NCBI GenBank assembly: GCA_030603035.1
Contig: JAUVYQ010000004.1
Location: 1-40,787 of the forward strand
Direction of reading: 5' to 3'
Length of the DNA stretch: 40,787 nucleotides
From: Phycisphaerae bacterium
GTDB lineage: Bacteria; Planctomycetota; Phycisphaerae; Sedimentisphaerales; SG8-4
Below, in pieces: positions 1-9,081 of this stretch. Every line of letters starts with the position of its first letter. Position 1 is the stretch's first letter. Position numbers and translations under genes: made by a program. The notes below the pieces were generated by a model that worked only from the letters and a program-made list of their open reading frames with translations, was not told the DNA's origin and ran no database searches.

Positions 1-2
1 GC

Positions 3-137
3 GGTAAAGGAATAGACTATCCGCCTTCAGAGCAGGTTAATGTAACTTTAAAAAGGGCGCCTAAGGCTAAATCCGGAACAACAGTAACCCAAGCCCACCT
101 TTTCCACAAAGAGAGAAAGCAACCGGCGGAAAACTAA
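3..137 (+). CDS. C-terminal end of an unknown protein (5' end outside window)
   Basis: An open frame enters from the left edge and runs 44 codons to a TAA at 135-137. The peptide is Lys/Thr-rich and ends in HLFHKERKQPAEN. No start codon is needed because the gene begins outside the window. No domain is recognisable in this tail. Support comes from the uninterrupted frame up to the edge and from the change to repeat-type sequence directly after the stop. It could still be a chance open stretch. Confidence 0.45.
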   Translation, partial: GKGIDYPPSEQVNVTLKRAPKAKSGTTVTQAHLFHKERKQPAEN

Positions 138-587
138 GCCCAGCCACGTATTTTAATCAAAGACAATTTTTCTCAGTCAAAGTGGTGCGAAATATCGCAC
201 CCTACCCTCTCAGGAATGACAAACGGACGATTCGACGAAGTATTGCGCCCCTTGGTGTAGGATGAGTTTACCGAAAGGGTTTTAATCTGTCAAGGGGGCT
301 TTTAGGGTTTAGGGGATAGTGGCGAGAGGGAGTGAATATCGAATATTGAACAAGGAATATCGAATTTTGAAGTGAGATTGCCGCGCTGCGCTCGCAATGA
401 CCCCGCAAATATCCAACACCGAACAAGGAATATCGAATGATGAAGGAAGATTGCCGCGTTGCGTCCAATCCGTGCAGTCCTCTCTTTTTTGCTTTTTCAG
501 CTCCGTACTCCAGAGGTTTATAAAGTCTGACGATTTCACGTTTGAGCACTTTACGCTTGAAAGATATTTTGCTGTTCCAAATGAGAT
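138..587. repeat. Gene-free stretch with palindromic and tandem intergenic repeats
   Basis: No gene is supported here. A perfect hairpin GGTGCGA-AATA-TCGCACC lies at about 185-202. From about 346 to 470 a unit of about 73 bases occurs twice. Each copy contains GAACAAGGAATATCGAAT followed by a version of GAGATTGCCGCGCTGCG with CTCGCAATGAC, a motif repeated at several other places in the window. Short open frames on both strands here only translate these repeats. Confidence 0.6.
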
Positions 588-617
588 TTGACAACGAGCA
601 GCGAGGTGCTTTATATT
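588..617 (+). promoter_or_regulatory. Putative sigma70-type promoter of the 807-4237 operon
   Basis: TTGACA at 588-593 and TATATT at 612-617 are separated by 18 bases, giving a leader of about 180 nt before the ATG at 807. A second TTGACA at 707-712 has no equally good -10 partner. Judged by consensus only. Confidence 0.45.
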
Positions 618-806
618 ACGAAACTCTAGAAAGTTTGCCTGGGGAAAATGCTGGTTAAATCCTCGGAGAACTTACAATGTGAGTGAAGGGCACTGGGCAA
701 AATGAATTGACAAGATTATTTGGATGTATCGCCTATGAGAATGGAGCAAGGTGTGGTATAAGGTGATAATGTTCAAGAAAATCAACTTTAAATTGAGAGG
801 TAGATT

Positions 807-1703
807 ATGAAAAAAATATCAATTGGCTCATGGGCATATACGATAGGCCCGTACGAGAAGAATCCGGTACAGTGGGACGAAGTGATAAAGAAAGTGGCGG
901 AATTAGGATTCGACGGCATTGAGTTGGGCGGTTTCCCGCCGCACCCGAATCCGGACAATCTTCCGACCAAAGAGCAGCGAGATGCCTGCAAGAAACAAGT
1001 GGCAGATTTAGGACTTGGCTTTTCGGGTCTGGCAGCGGATTTGTGGAGCCAGCACCTCATCGATACGGATGATAATACCGCATATCTTGAAACGTTCCGC
1101 AAGAACCTGCAATTCTGTGTAGATCTTGGCATTCCGGCCATTCGAGTGGACACGGTTCAGCCGCCGACCATTTTCGATACGGTCGATGCGGATACGGCGT
1201 TGAAGCGGGTGGTCGATACGTGGAAGATTTGCGCAGCGGACGCCGCCGCTAAGGGTGTGCGTATGGCGTGGGAGTTCGAGCCTGGCTTTGCGTTCAACAA
1301 GCCGTCGGATGTTCTTCGCATTCTCGATGAGGTCGATAACAAGAATTTCGGTGTAATGTACGATACCTGTCACGCTTATATGGTGGCGTGCACGGGAGCA
1401 CGTCAGCCGGGCGAGAAGGAAATTCTGCCGGGCGGGATACTTGAGCTGACCCGGAAGCTGCGCGGAAGAATCAATCACATCCACCTTATTGATTCCGACG
1501 GCACACTGCACAATAACGAAACATCGACCCATGCACCTTTTGGCCAGGGTAAAATAGATTTCGATGAGCTGCTGCCGGAATTAGCGAAAAATGATATGGG
1601 ACACGATTGGTGGACTATTGATTTGTGCTTCTGGCCGGATGCCTGGGTCGTTACGCAGGAATGCAAAAAGGCGGTGGACAAGCTTAATAAAAAGTATGGA
1701 TAA
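807..1703 (+). CDS. Sugar phosphate isomerase/epimerase (xylose-isomerase-like TIM barrel)
   Basis: This 298-residue protein has the AP-endonuclease-2/xylose-isomerase-like TIM-barrel pattern. The first strand reads IGSWAY, with GFDGIELGG at residues 34-42. Likely metal ligands are Glu156 or Glu158 (WEFEP), Asp186 and His189 (MYDTCH) and His224 (NHIHLID). There is no signal peptide, so it should act in the cytoplasm on a sugar or keto-sugar; the substrate cannot be read from sequence. The ATG at 807 follows a GAGAGG ribosome site. It is the first gene of a run with a Gfo/Idh/MocA dehydrogenase and a PMI-like cupin, a frequent planctomycete sugar-catabolic grouping. A 17-bp inverted repeat follows directly after the stop. 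Confidence 0.9.
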   Translation: MKKISIGSWAYTIGPYEKNPVQWDEVIKKVAELGFDGIELGGFPPHPNPDNLPTKEQRDACKKQVADLGLGFSGLAADLWSQHLIDTDDNTAYLETFRKNLQFCVDLGIPAIRVDTVQPPTIFDTVDADTALKRVVDTWKICAADAAAKGVRMAWEFEPGFAFNKPSDVLRILDEVDNKNFGVMYDTCHAYMVACTGARQPGEKEILPGGILELTRKLRGRINHIHLIDSDGTLHNNETSTHAPFGQGKIDFDELLPELAKNDMGHDWWTIDLCFWPDAWVVTQECKKAVDKLNKKYG

Positions 1704-1769
1704 CTAAAGTGAGCTAAAGTTACGAGTGCTTAAAGTTGTGGATTATTTTTTCACTTTAGCTCACTTTAG
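1704..1769. repeat. Perfect 17-bp inverted repeat between two operon genes
   Basis: CTAAAGTGAGCTAAAGT at 1704-1720 is exactly complementary to ACTTTAGCTCACTTTAG at 1753-1769, with a 32-nt loop. There is no U-tract after it, so it is not a classical terminator. In the mRNA it could stabilise the upstream message or tune expression of the downstream gene, whose AGGAG ribosome site lies about 17 bases beyond. Confidence 0.8.
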
Positions 1770-1797
1770 GCACTTTCTTAATGTTAGGAGTAATCTT

Positions 1798-2943
1798 ATG
1801 GCCAAGAAACTAAATGTAGGACTAATTGGATGTGGCTTTATGGGCAAGGTCCATTCGAACGCATATCTCAAGTTGAACAAGTTCTTTGACGTCGGCTATG
1901 AAATGGTGATGAAGTGCGTCTGTGACAGCAATAAGGAGAAGCTCAAGGCGTTCGCAGAGAATTGGGGCTGGGAAAATACCGAGACTGATTGGCGCAAGAT
2001 GGTTGCGAGGGATGATATTGACCTGGTTGATATATGCACGCCTAACAATACTCACCACGACATTGTAATAGCGACCACTAAAGCCGGTAAAATAATTGCC
2101 CTCGAAAAACCGCTGGCGATGAACGCCGAGGAGGGTGCGGCTATGACCCAAGCGGTCGAAAAAACCGGAAAGCCGAATATGGTCTGGTTCAATTATCGTC
2201 GTGTTCCGGCGGCGGCGCTGGCGAAGCAGATTATTGACGAAGGCCGAATCGGGCGAGTCTTCCATTACCGTGCCAAATACCTCCAGGACTATACGATTAG
2301 CCCAAAGGTTCCGCAGGGCGGCGATGCCCTCTGGCGTTTAGATGCGAAAGTAGCCGGCAGCGGTGTAACCGGTGATTTGCTTGCTCACTCTATCGATATG
2401 GCTACGTGGTTCATCGGCCCCATCTCTACGGTCTGTGCAATGACCGAGACCTTCATCAAGGAAAGAGCAATGCAGGACGAGCCGGGCAAGGTAATGCCGG
2501 TGACAATTGACGATGCGTGCGCCTTTTTGGCCCGATTCGAGAACGGAGCATTAGGGACGTTCGAATCGACGCGTTACGCTTGCGGGAGGAAGAACCAGAA
2601 TACTTTCGAGGTCAACGGTGAGAAGGGCTCGGTGGCCTTCGATCTCGAGACGGCACACGAGCTGGACTACTTCGACCACAGCGACCCGGTCAGTGTTCGC
2701 GGGTGGCGTACGATTCAAACGTGGGATTCGAAACACCCCTATATGAAGAACTGGTGGGTGCCGGGGTGCGGGATTGGCTATGAACACTGGCATATCAATA
2801 CCTTGGCCGATTTCGTCAAGGGAATCGAAAAGGGCGAAAAGACCTGTCCCGACCTCAAAGATGCGCTGGCGACGCAGTACGTCTGTGACGCCGTGCTCGC
2901 TTCTGCCAGGAACAAAAAATGGGAGACAATCAAAAAACCGTAA
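1798..2943 (+). CDS. Gfo/Idh/MocA family NAD(P)-dependent oxidoreductase
   Basis: This 381-residue protein starts with a Rossmann fold, GCGFMG at residues 11-16. The EKP signature (ALEKPLAMN) is at 102-109, with the catalytic Lys at 104. The C-terminal substrate domain contains the [14 protein letters not shown] stretch that supplies the conserved His. Enzymes of this family oxidise or reduce sugars, inositols or amino sugars with NAD(P). The ATG at 1798 is chosen because AGGAG lies seven bases upstream; an in-frame start at 1726 would add 24 residues read from the inverted repeat. There is no Tat signal, so it is cytoplasmic, unlike many planctomycete paralogues. It probably works with the isomerase upstream and the cupin downstream on one sugar. 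Confidence 0.92.
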   Translation: MAKKLNVGLIGCGFMGKVHSNAYLKLNKFFDVGYEMVMKCVCDSNKEKLKAFAENWGWENTETDWRKMVARDDIDLVDICTPNNTHHDIVIATTKAGKIIALEKPLAMNAEEGAAMTQAVEKTGKPNMVWFNYRRVPAAALAKQIIDEGRIGRVFHYRAKYLQDYTISPKVPQGGDALWRLDAKVAGSGVTGDLLAHSIDMATWFIGPISTVCAMTETFIKERAMQDEPGKVMPVTIDDACAFLARFENGALGTFESTRYACGRKNQNTFEVNGEKGSVAFDLETAHELDYFDHSDPVSVRGWRTIQTWDSKHPYMKNWWVPGCGIGYEHWHINTLADFVKGIEKGEKTCPDLKDALATQYVCDAVLASARNKKWETIKKP

Positions 2944-3019
2944 GAACAAGAGAGCACAGGTAACTTGTAACTTCTGCTCTTATGACTTATGTACTTTACT
3001 TATAGACTAAGGAGGATTT

Positions 3020-4237
3020 ATGTCTGCTAATTCTATTGCGAACAAAGCACTTGAGCAGGGAAAAGGAATTGTCCGCCTGTCGCCGAACTGGGTGCCGCGT
3101 TCTTTTTGTGTGCCGGGGCGGCGCATCAAACTCCATCCGGACGACTATTATGCCCTCGGCGGCGAGCGCGGAGGCATTGATGAACGCTGGTTTTCATCAA
3201 CCACGCCGGCAGACAACGGCCCTTTAACCGCACCGAACGAAGGCCTCAGTTTCATCGTCTTTGAGGATAACGGAAAAATAGAAAGGGTCCTGCTCGGAGA
3301 GGCAATCAGTGAGCTGAAAGGTGAGCTTATCGGCAAAAGGTTGTGGGACAAATATCAGAGCTGGCCGATGTACTCAAAGTTCTTCGACAACAAAGGCGCT
3401 TTGCCTCATCACATACATCATCGTGACGAACATGCAAAGTTGACAGGCCAATTGGGCAAGCCCGAGGCCTATTATTTCCCCCCGCAGGCAAACAACTACG
3501 GAGGCGATTTCCCTTATACCTTCTTCGGCCTCCAGCCGGGAACAACCAGAGAACAGGTCCGCCGGTGTTTGGCTGACTTTGAAAAAGGCGACAACAAAAT
3601 CACGAATCTTTCCACGGCCTATCGGCTGGAAGTCGGGACGGGCTGGGATGTGCCGCCGGGCGTTCTGCACGCCCCAGGCAGTCTCTGCACCTACGAGCCA
3701 CAGAAGGCATCGGACGTTTTCGCAATGTACGAGTCCCTTCCACACCACCAGGTTGTTCCTAAGGAGCTTCTGTGGAAAGACACACCTGAAGATAAAGTAG
3801 GAAACGTTGACCATTTGCTTGAGATAATTGACTGGGACCTGAATGTTGACCCGGACTTTGCAAAGAACCGATTTATGCGTCCCAAACCGGTCAGGCCGGT
3901 AAAGGAAATGGAAGCCGCCGGTTACATTGAAAATTGGATATGCTATAAGTCAAAGGCCTTCAGTGCCAAAGAGCTTACGGTCTTGCCGGGCCGGACACTA
4001 ACTATTAAGGACAGCGCCGCCTACGGATTTATTACGATGCAGGGTCACGGTACAATGGGCCCGTGGGATATAGAGACTCCTGCGCTTATAAGGTACGGCC
4101 AGTTGACCCACGATGAATATTTTGTCAGCGAGCAAGCTGCCAAGCAGGGAGTAACAATCACTAATCCTTCTAAAACCGACCCAATCGTCCTGCTCAAGCA
4201 CTTTGGCCCTGACAATCCGGATTTGAAAGTCGAGTAA
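3020..4237 (+). CDS. Phosphomannose-isomerase-like cupin protein
   Basis: This 405-residue protein begins at an ATG preceded by AAGGAGGA. It has two cupin-like halves. Residues 130-153 contain a His cluster (HHIHH) followed by GKPEAYYF, matching the HxH...GKxExW pattern that binds Zn in type I mannose-6-phosphate isomerase. Near 215-229 GVLHAPGSLCTYEPQ corresponds to the family's GTVHA...EVQ ligand strand. A third His-bearing segment (MQGHG) lies in the C-terminal half. The role as an aldose-ketose isomerase or sugar-binding enzyme is inferred from these motifs. It lies 76 bases after the Gfo/Idh gene and ends the intact part of the operon. A non-enzymatic sugar-binding cupin cannot be excluded. 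Confidence 0.75.
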   Translation: MSANSIANKALEQGKGIVRLSPNWVPRSFCVPGRRIKLHPDDYYALGGERGGIDERWFSSTTPADNGPLTAPNEGLSFIVFEDNGKIERVLLGEAISELKGELIGKRLWDKYQSWPMYSKFFDNKGALPHHIHHRDEHAKLTGQLGKPEAYYFPPQANNYGGDFPYTFFGLQPGTTREQVRRCLADFEKGDNKITNLSTAYRLEVGTGWDVPPGVLHAPGSLCTYEPQKASDVFAMYESLPHHQVVPKELLWKDTPEDKVGNVDHLLEIIDWDLNVDPDFAKNRFMRPKPVRPVKEMEAAGYIENWICYKSKAFSAKELTVLPGRTLTIKDSAAYGFITMQGHGTMGPWDIETPALIRYGQLTHDEYFVSEQAAKQGVTITNPSKTDPIVLLKHFGPDNPDLKVE

Positions 4238-4363
4238 CGACAGGGCTGCCGGGCGCAAAAGGCACGCGCGGCCGTCTCGCGCCAAGTGAGGTGGCAAGCC
4301 GTCGAGTATGAAATATAATCTGTGGCGAAAGCTGGAATTAACACGAATATGAAGGAGAAGACT

Positions 4364-6264
4364 ATGGAACAAAAGCAATCGGATAAGAAGGCCAGCCTGA
4401 CGCGGCGTGATTTTCTGACGCTCGCTGGCGCGGGCGTAATGGGAGCGAGTTTGCCACGTCAGGATGGAGGCTGCGTAGAGACCAAAACGACAGGAGCTTC
4501 CGTACGCTGGCGCCGCGTTGGTCAGACCGGGCTCTTTGACTAGGTCAGTTGCGACGGCAGGCCAATGGTCGCCCCCGGAGGGTTCGGGTTGCTTAGCAGT
4601 CGCTGTACTTTCGCTGCGGACGGTGGCCGGCCCCAGACCGTTGACCTCTCAGGGGAGAAATCAACCGGTCGATGTGGGCCGGTTGATCTGACACTGTCGC
4701 ACCAGCTTCACCAGTCACAGGCAGGCTGCGGCCAGGACCTGATCGAATCGAGGCGATTCTGAAGCTTCACAACCGGACTGATCGACCCCAGACCGTAGAA
4801 GTGGGCTTCATGACTTCGGCCCAGCCAACGGAGCGGCTTGCCGATCAACGCATCTACATCCCAATTTCGGCCTCGGCGCTGAGCAGGGACAGCCGAATGG
4901 CAGTTCTTGGCTCTCGTGAGTTTGTCCAAGACTGCGACCAGCACATAGGGCGAGGTGACTTTCAGTGTCACTACCGCGAGCCGATGGCCAGCTACCCGGG
5001 GCAGCGCACAACCAAAGCATTGCTCCTAGCGCCAGTGCTGGATATCTACCATCCGGGCAGTCCCTGGCGTATCGCGATGTTTACGCCTTCGGATCAGGCG
5101 GTTCGCTTCACCGCGCTCGGTGGCAACGACCTCAGAAGCGGCTGGCACGTGGGGCATTACGTCGTCGTTGTGCCGCCGGGCCGCTCCGCTGAGAGATCTT
5201 GTTTTCTGTATTTGCATCGAGGCTTGGCGGATATCGCTTGGAGGGAGTTTCACCGCTTGGCCCACCACGAGGATCAGGCCCCCGTCTCCTGGCTGACTGA
5301 AATCAAGGTGCACTACTACGACTTCCTCTCGTCGGCCCAAGGCCGCAATGGACACCGAGGCGACGGATATGAGGCCGACCTGGCCCATTTCCGGGAATTC
5401 CGAGTTGGCTTGGCGACGCAGCACGGCTATTACCCTGCCATCGGTGACTACCTCCGTCCTGACCGTAGAACATGGCTGGCAATGCGGACCGACAAACAGG
5501 GGCCTGCGCAGATGTCTCTGCAGAAGATGAAGAGCCGCATAGATGCTACACGCCAGATAGGTGTTCATCCGGCGGTCTATTTGCATACGGTGGTTCTGGA
5601 TGAAGCCTCCCCCCTGTACGAGTCGCTTCGTGACTCAAGACTGGTGGATACGGCAGGTCAGCCCATGCGCTTCGGGTGGAGCGGGCCGGATACGGCCAAG
5701 CAGAACTGGCACATGTCACTTGCCTCACCGAAGTGGCGAAAGAACCTCTTGCAGCAGGCCCGCTGGATAATGGAATTGCTCGACCCGGATGCGATTGTAC
5801 TGGATGAGACATTCCTAAGCTGGGGGTACGACGAACACCCCGACAGGCGCGGCCCCCTCTCAAAATACGCCATTGATATATTCAGGCAGATGCGCTCGCT
5901 GTTACGGTCGTTCGGACCCGACAAGGCTTTACTATCCAGCGATTGCGGAATGGCGGCGATGGTGCTGTGGGCCGACGGCGAATGCGGCGATCATGCATAT
6001 ACGTCCCTGCTCGGGCATCAGTTGTACCGACAGGAGCCTGTGCGGTATCTCGCGGCCCTCGGTACAAAGCCTTGGCGTCCCTGCTCTTGGCATTTCCAGA
6101 AAATGTGGGCGATGCAGATGGACTTGGCGCGCAAAGTCGGGGCGGGGGTCGGTGTGTCCAACGGATGGCTCGAATACACGGGCTTACACGCCCTGCCACA
6201 GCAGGTGAAGAAGAACCTCATTGCCGATATCGAGTCGCTCTGGTCTTCAAGCAAGCCAAAATGA
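4364..6264 (+). pseudogene. Broken Tat-exported glycosidase-like (TIM-barrel) gene: in-frame TAG plus a frameshift
   Basis: A strong start (GAAGGAG, then ATG 4364) gives a Tat signal with SLTRRDFLTLAGAG. The frame stops at TAG 4541-4543 but continues coherently (VSCDGRPMVAPGGF...) to about 4745. There the coding signal moves to another frame, giving IEAILKLHNRTDRPQTVEVG and a long open stretch to TGA at 6262-6264. The main part (4801-6264) ends in an (alpha/beta)8-like region with LDPDAIVLDETFLSWGYDEH, an Asp-Glu pair placed as in retaining glycosidases, and repeated Trp/Tyr-rich motifs. The family could not be assigned; a GH36/GH31-like or DUF6259-type carbohydrate enzyme is a guess. Base composition is more GC-rich than the surroundings. 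One nonsense and one frameshift indicate decay unless they are sequencing errors. Confidence 0.7.
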
Positions 6265-6293
6265 GCCTGCCCCATGAGGGGTCTTGCGGTCTC

Positions 6294-7208
6294 TCACACG
6301 TCGCACAGGGCAACCGCCTCTCGCAGGCCCTGCAACGGATCTCGCGTCGGAATAAACTCCTGGCCGACGTAGCCGGTGTACCCGGTCCTGGCTATCTCTT
6401 CCATAATGGGCTTGTAGTTAATCTCCTGCTTGTCGTCAAGCTCGCCGCGGCCCGGGTTGCCAGCGGTATGGTAGTGCCCGATGTAGTCCTTGTACTCTCG
6501 GATGCGGGTGATGATGTCGCCGTCCATAATCTGCACGTGGTAGATGTCAAACAGCAGCTTCATCCTGGGCGAGCCGACCTGTTTGATGATTTCAATGCAG
6601 TAGTCGGTGTGGTCGCCCTGGTAGCCCGGGTGGCCCTTCATCTCGACAGCCACCCGGCTGTTGAGAATCTCCAGGCAGAGGTTCACCTTCTTTTTCTCGG
6701 CGTACCCTATGATTTTCTTGTAGCCGTTGACGCAGTTTTTGATGCCGTCCTCGGCGCCGATGTCGCCCGCCGAGCCGGTGAAGGTGATGACGTTGGGGAA
6801 ACCGGCGGCACTGGAGGTGTCGATGGCATTGCGCATCTTCTCGATGCACATCGGTTGATACTCGGGATTGTTCATTCCCTCGATGAACAAGTGCGAGGAC
6901 GTGATGGCACAGACCAGCCCGTACTTTTTCAGTGTCGCCCAGTCTTTCGGCTCGACCAGTTCAACGCTCTTACAGCCGAGTTGCTTAGCAATCTGACAGG
7001 TCTTCTCGACATCCCAGTACTTCTCGAAACACCAGTGCACAATGGACTGATTGATACGACCTTTGGTAACAACTTTTTCTTCACGTTTGCAAGACGGAAG
7101 GGTCAAGGCCGCAGCACCGGCGGCGCCCATACCGGCGGCAATTTGAAGCATCCTGCGCCGGCTGATGCGCTTGTGTACTTCGGCGTTTGCTCGATTTTTT
7201 TCGCTCAT
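6294..7208 (-). CDS. Tat-exported hydroxypyruvate-isomerase-like TIM-barrel lipoprotein
   Basis: This 304-residue protein has a Tat signal (ISRRRMLQIAAG, residues 15-26) ending in a lipobox LPSC with Cys40, so a membrane-anchored exported lipoprotein is predicted. The body matches hydroxypyruvate isomerase/sugar epimerase barrels: CLEILNSR, LLFDIYHVQIMDGD, IGHYHTAGNPGRGELD and YVGQEF carry the metal-binding Glu, Asp and His residues. GAAAGGAAA precedes the ATG. The gene converges on the broken glycosidase gene with a 29-base gap. It is the last gene of the minus-strand cluster with the tetraheme cytochrome and aldo/keto reductase, 177 bases downstream of the cytochrome. The true substrate is unknown; family members isomerise 3-keto sugars or hydroxypyruvate. 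Confidence 0.88.
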   Translation of the reverse strand: MSEKNRANAEVHKRISRRRMLQIAAGMGAAGAAALTLPSCKREEKVVTKGRINQSIVHWCFEKYWDVEKTCQIAKQLGCKSVELVEPKDWATLKKYGLVCAITSSHLFIEGMNNPEYQPMCIEKMRNAIDTSSAAGFPNVITFTGSAGDIGAEDGIKNCVNGYKKIIGYAEKKKVNLCLEILNSRVAVEMKGHPGYQGDHTDYCIEIIKQVGSPRMKLLFDIYHVQIMDGDIITRIREYKDYIGHYHTAGNPGRGELDDKQEINYKPIMEEIARTGYTGYVGQEFIPTRDPLQGLREAVALCDV

Positions 7209-7385
7209 ATCGGTTTCCTTTCTGTTGGATAGAGTTTAACTAAAAGTTTTCCGCTCATTTTAGTTTCTTTAATGCTGCGGTCAAGACTAAAAAGCACCTG
7301 ACTGTTTGGCTCGAAAGGGAGGCAATCGTGAACGAGTTACTGCACACTACAACGCGATAGAAGACTGCAAATGCCGCAAAAACGT

Positions 7386-7892
7386 TTAATCTCCCGCCCC
7401 TAACAGTGTCCCGGTTGTTTTGTTCCACCGCACTGTGCGAACTGGTATGCGATGCTCTCTTCCGTGGCAATCCGTACAGTATTTCATTTGGGTCATGGCC
7501 CCGGAAAGCAGAGGCTTGTGATGGTCCTCTTCTATAATTTCATCTCTGGGGTGACACTTCATGCAGGACAGATTGACATTTGCTTTCGAATACATAATAT
7601 CTGGAGGAGTGATGTTATTTTCGTCCGAGCAGTGGTCATCGGATGCACCATGGCACTTCTCACAACCGACCCCCACCAATTCGTGGTTAAGCGCAAGTTC
7701 TTCCTCGTCGTAGTTGATATGGCACACATGGCAGCGGCTGTTATCGGCTATCTCTCCGCTCACCATCGAACGGTCTTCTGCGCTACTGACATTCTCGATT
7801 TGCAGCGGAGTTTCCTGTCCGATTTTTTGCTTACACGCCGTAGCCGCAACAGCCACTGCCGTTAGCACAAATATCCACAAGCAATATCTCAA
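7386..7892 (-). CDS. Tetraheme c-type cytochrome lipoprotein
   Basis: This 168-residue protein has four CxxCH heme-binding motifs: 54-58 (CHVCH), 77-81 (CEKCH), 110-114 (CMKCH) and 139-143 (CTDCH). An N-terminal hydrophobic segment ends in a lipobox ATAC (Cys20). Several extra His residues (HH at 124-125, HRI, NHEL) could be distal heme ligands. It probably carries electrons on the outer face of the cytoplasmic membrane or in the periplasm. The predicted start is TTG with no clear ribosome site, 30 bases after the stop of the aldo/keto reductase gene, which suggests cotranscription and perhaps coupled translation. Multiheme cytochromes beside exported sugar enzymes suggest that electrons from sugar oxidation enter a cytochrome chain; that link is inference. 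Confidence 0.9.
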   Translation of the reverse strand: MRYCLWIFVLTAVAVAATACKQKIGQETPLQIENVSSAEDRSMVSGEIADNSRCHVCHINYDEEELALNHELVGVGCEKCHGASDDHCSDENNITPPDIMYSKANVNLSCMKCHPRDEIIEEDHHKPLLSGAMTQMKYCTDCHGREHRIPVRTVRWNKTTGTLLGAGD

Positions 7893-7922
7893 AGCAAATA
7901 GTCCGTTATTAGACGACGGTTT

Positions 7923-9047
7923 TTACACGTACTCCCAATCCTTCAGCCACTGACGGTGGGGCGGCAAATTGGCCCACGCCTCGTCCATGGCCTGCTCCAA
8001 CTCTTTGGCCTCGGCCACGTCGAGATCGCGGCGCTCCTTGACGGCCCTTACCATATTGTCCACCTGGTGGGTGTTAATCATACCTGGGATAGGCGCCGTC
8101 ATAGCCGGATTGCCCAGGATGTAACGGATGGCCATGCGAGCCAACCTATCGTCCTCTTCTGCATTGGGGTTGCCAGGCGAACTATCGCCCTTAAACAGCG
8201 AGTTGCCTGCAAATGGCTTGATGCCGAAAAAACCTGCGTCGTGCTTTATTACCGCATCAAATAGGCTGTCCTCAGGCAGTACTTTACTCTTGGCGGTGTA
8301 TGGCGTGCAGACGACCTGAACAATGTCGGGATACGTCTCGATCATCCACTTGATATGGGACCGGTCGTGCGAGGAAAGGCCCGTGAAGCGAACCTTGCCC
8401 TGCTTCCTGGCCTTCTCAAGGGCTTCCATCATTTCGTCCACTTCGGCCTTGGTGTGTCTGCCGCTTTGCGAAAGCATCGTGATCCGCCAGACGTCCACAT
8501 AGTCCAGTTTTGCTTCACGCATTCCCTTGTCGAGGGTTCCCAGCAGCGCCTTGGCCGTTCGGTACTTCTCTTTCCGCATCTCCTCCTGATACCATGAGAA
8601 GCCAAAGTACATCTTGTCGCGCCTCCCTCGCAGCGCCTCCGCGTAGGCTACACACTCCTGCCAGGTACAGGCGTCGATATAGTTGATGCCCGATTCGATG
8701 CATCTGGTAACGACATCGCGACGGTTCTTCTTGAAGCCGTTGCTGTCCAGGTCCGCGCTTAGCCAGCCCCTGCCTTTGAACACACCCGGCACCATCTTAT
8801 CGACGCGCTTCCAGTGTCCGCCCAGGCACACAGCCGAGACCCACAGTCCGGTCTTCCCGAGTCGCCGATACTCCATTTTTGGGTTGTAGCTGCGAGTTTT
8901 CTTAATGGCCGCCGCGGCATTGGCGCTTCGGCTGCCCACGGCGCCGAGTCCTACGGCTACACCTGCTGCGACCACTGCGCCGTCGCGCATAAACTCCCGC
9001 CGGGTCAAATCATTTGTCTTACCTGATTGTTGTTGTTTGTCATCCAT
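7923..9047 (-). CDS. Tat-exported aldo/keto reductase family protein
   Basis: This 374-residue protein starts with a Tat signal (LTRREFMRDGAVVAAG, residues 14-29) and a likely signal-peptidase site after SANA near residue 44. The rest is an aldo/keto reductase barrel: YRRLGKTGLWVSAVCLGG, GINYIDACTW (catalytic-type Asp), RDKMYFGFSW (catalytic-type Lys), and a C-terminal IPGMINTHQVDN that corresponds to the usual NADPH loop. The segment YVDVWRITML sits where most members have YxDxxxxHWP, so the tetrad His seems replaced by Thr. A periplasmic NAD(P)-dependent enzyme is hard to supply with cofactor, so the real chemistry may differ. GGAG precedes the ATG. It lies 34 bases after the isomerase pseudogene. 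Confidence 0.88.
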   Translation of the reverse strand: MDDKQQQSGKTNDLTRREFMRDGAVVAAGVAVGLGAVGSRSANAAAAIKKTRSYNPKMEYRRLGKTGLWVSAVCLGGHWKRVDKMVPGVFKGRGWLSADLDSNGFKKNRRDVVTRCIESGINYIDACTWQECVAYAEALRGRRDKMYFGFSWYQEEMRKEKYRTAKALLGTLDKGMREAKLDYVDVWRITMLSQSGRHTKAEVDEMMEALEKARKQGKVRFTGLSSHDRSHIKWMIETYPDIVQVVCTPYTAKSKVLPEDSLFDAVIKHDAGFFGIKPFAGNSLFKGDSSPGNPNAEEDDRLARMAIRYILGNPAMTAPIPGMINTHQVDNMVRAVKERRDLDVAEAKELEQAMDEAWANLPPHRQWLKDWEYV

Positions 9048-9081
9048 ACTTTTCTCCTTTATTTCTTAACTCCGGTTTTTG

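Noticed and set aside
268..594. Open frames on both strands upstream of the first operon
   Set aside because: They read through repeated intergenic units (RYSLFNIRYSL-type translation) and carry no conserved domain.
1726..1797. Longer N-terminus for the Gfo/Idh protein
   Set aside because: The added 24 codons lie within the inverted repeat, and the ribosome site AGGAG is placed correctly for ATG 1798.
5943..7232. 429-codon plus-strand open frame
   Set aside because: It runs antisense through the well-supported isomerase gene (6294-7208) and overlaps the end of the glycosidase relic; its protein shows no family pattern and mirrors high-GC codon structure of the real gene.
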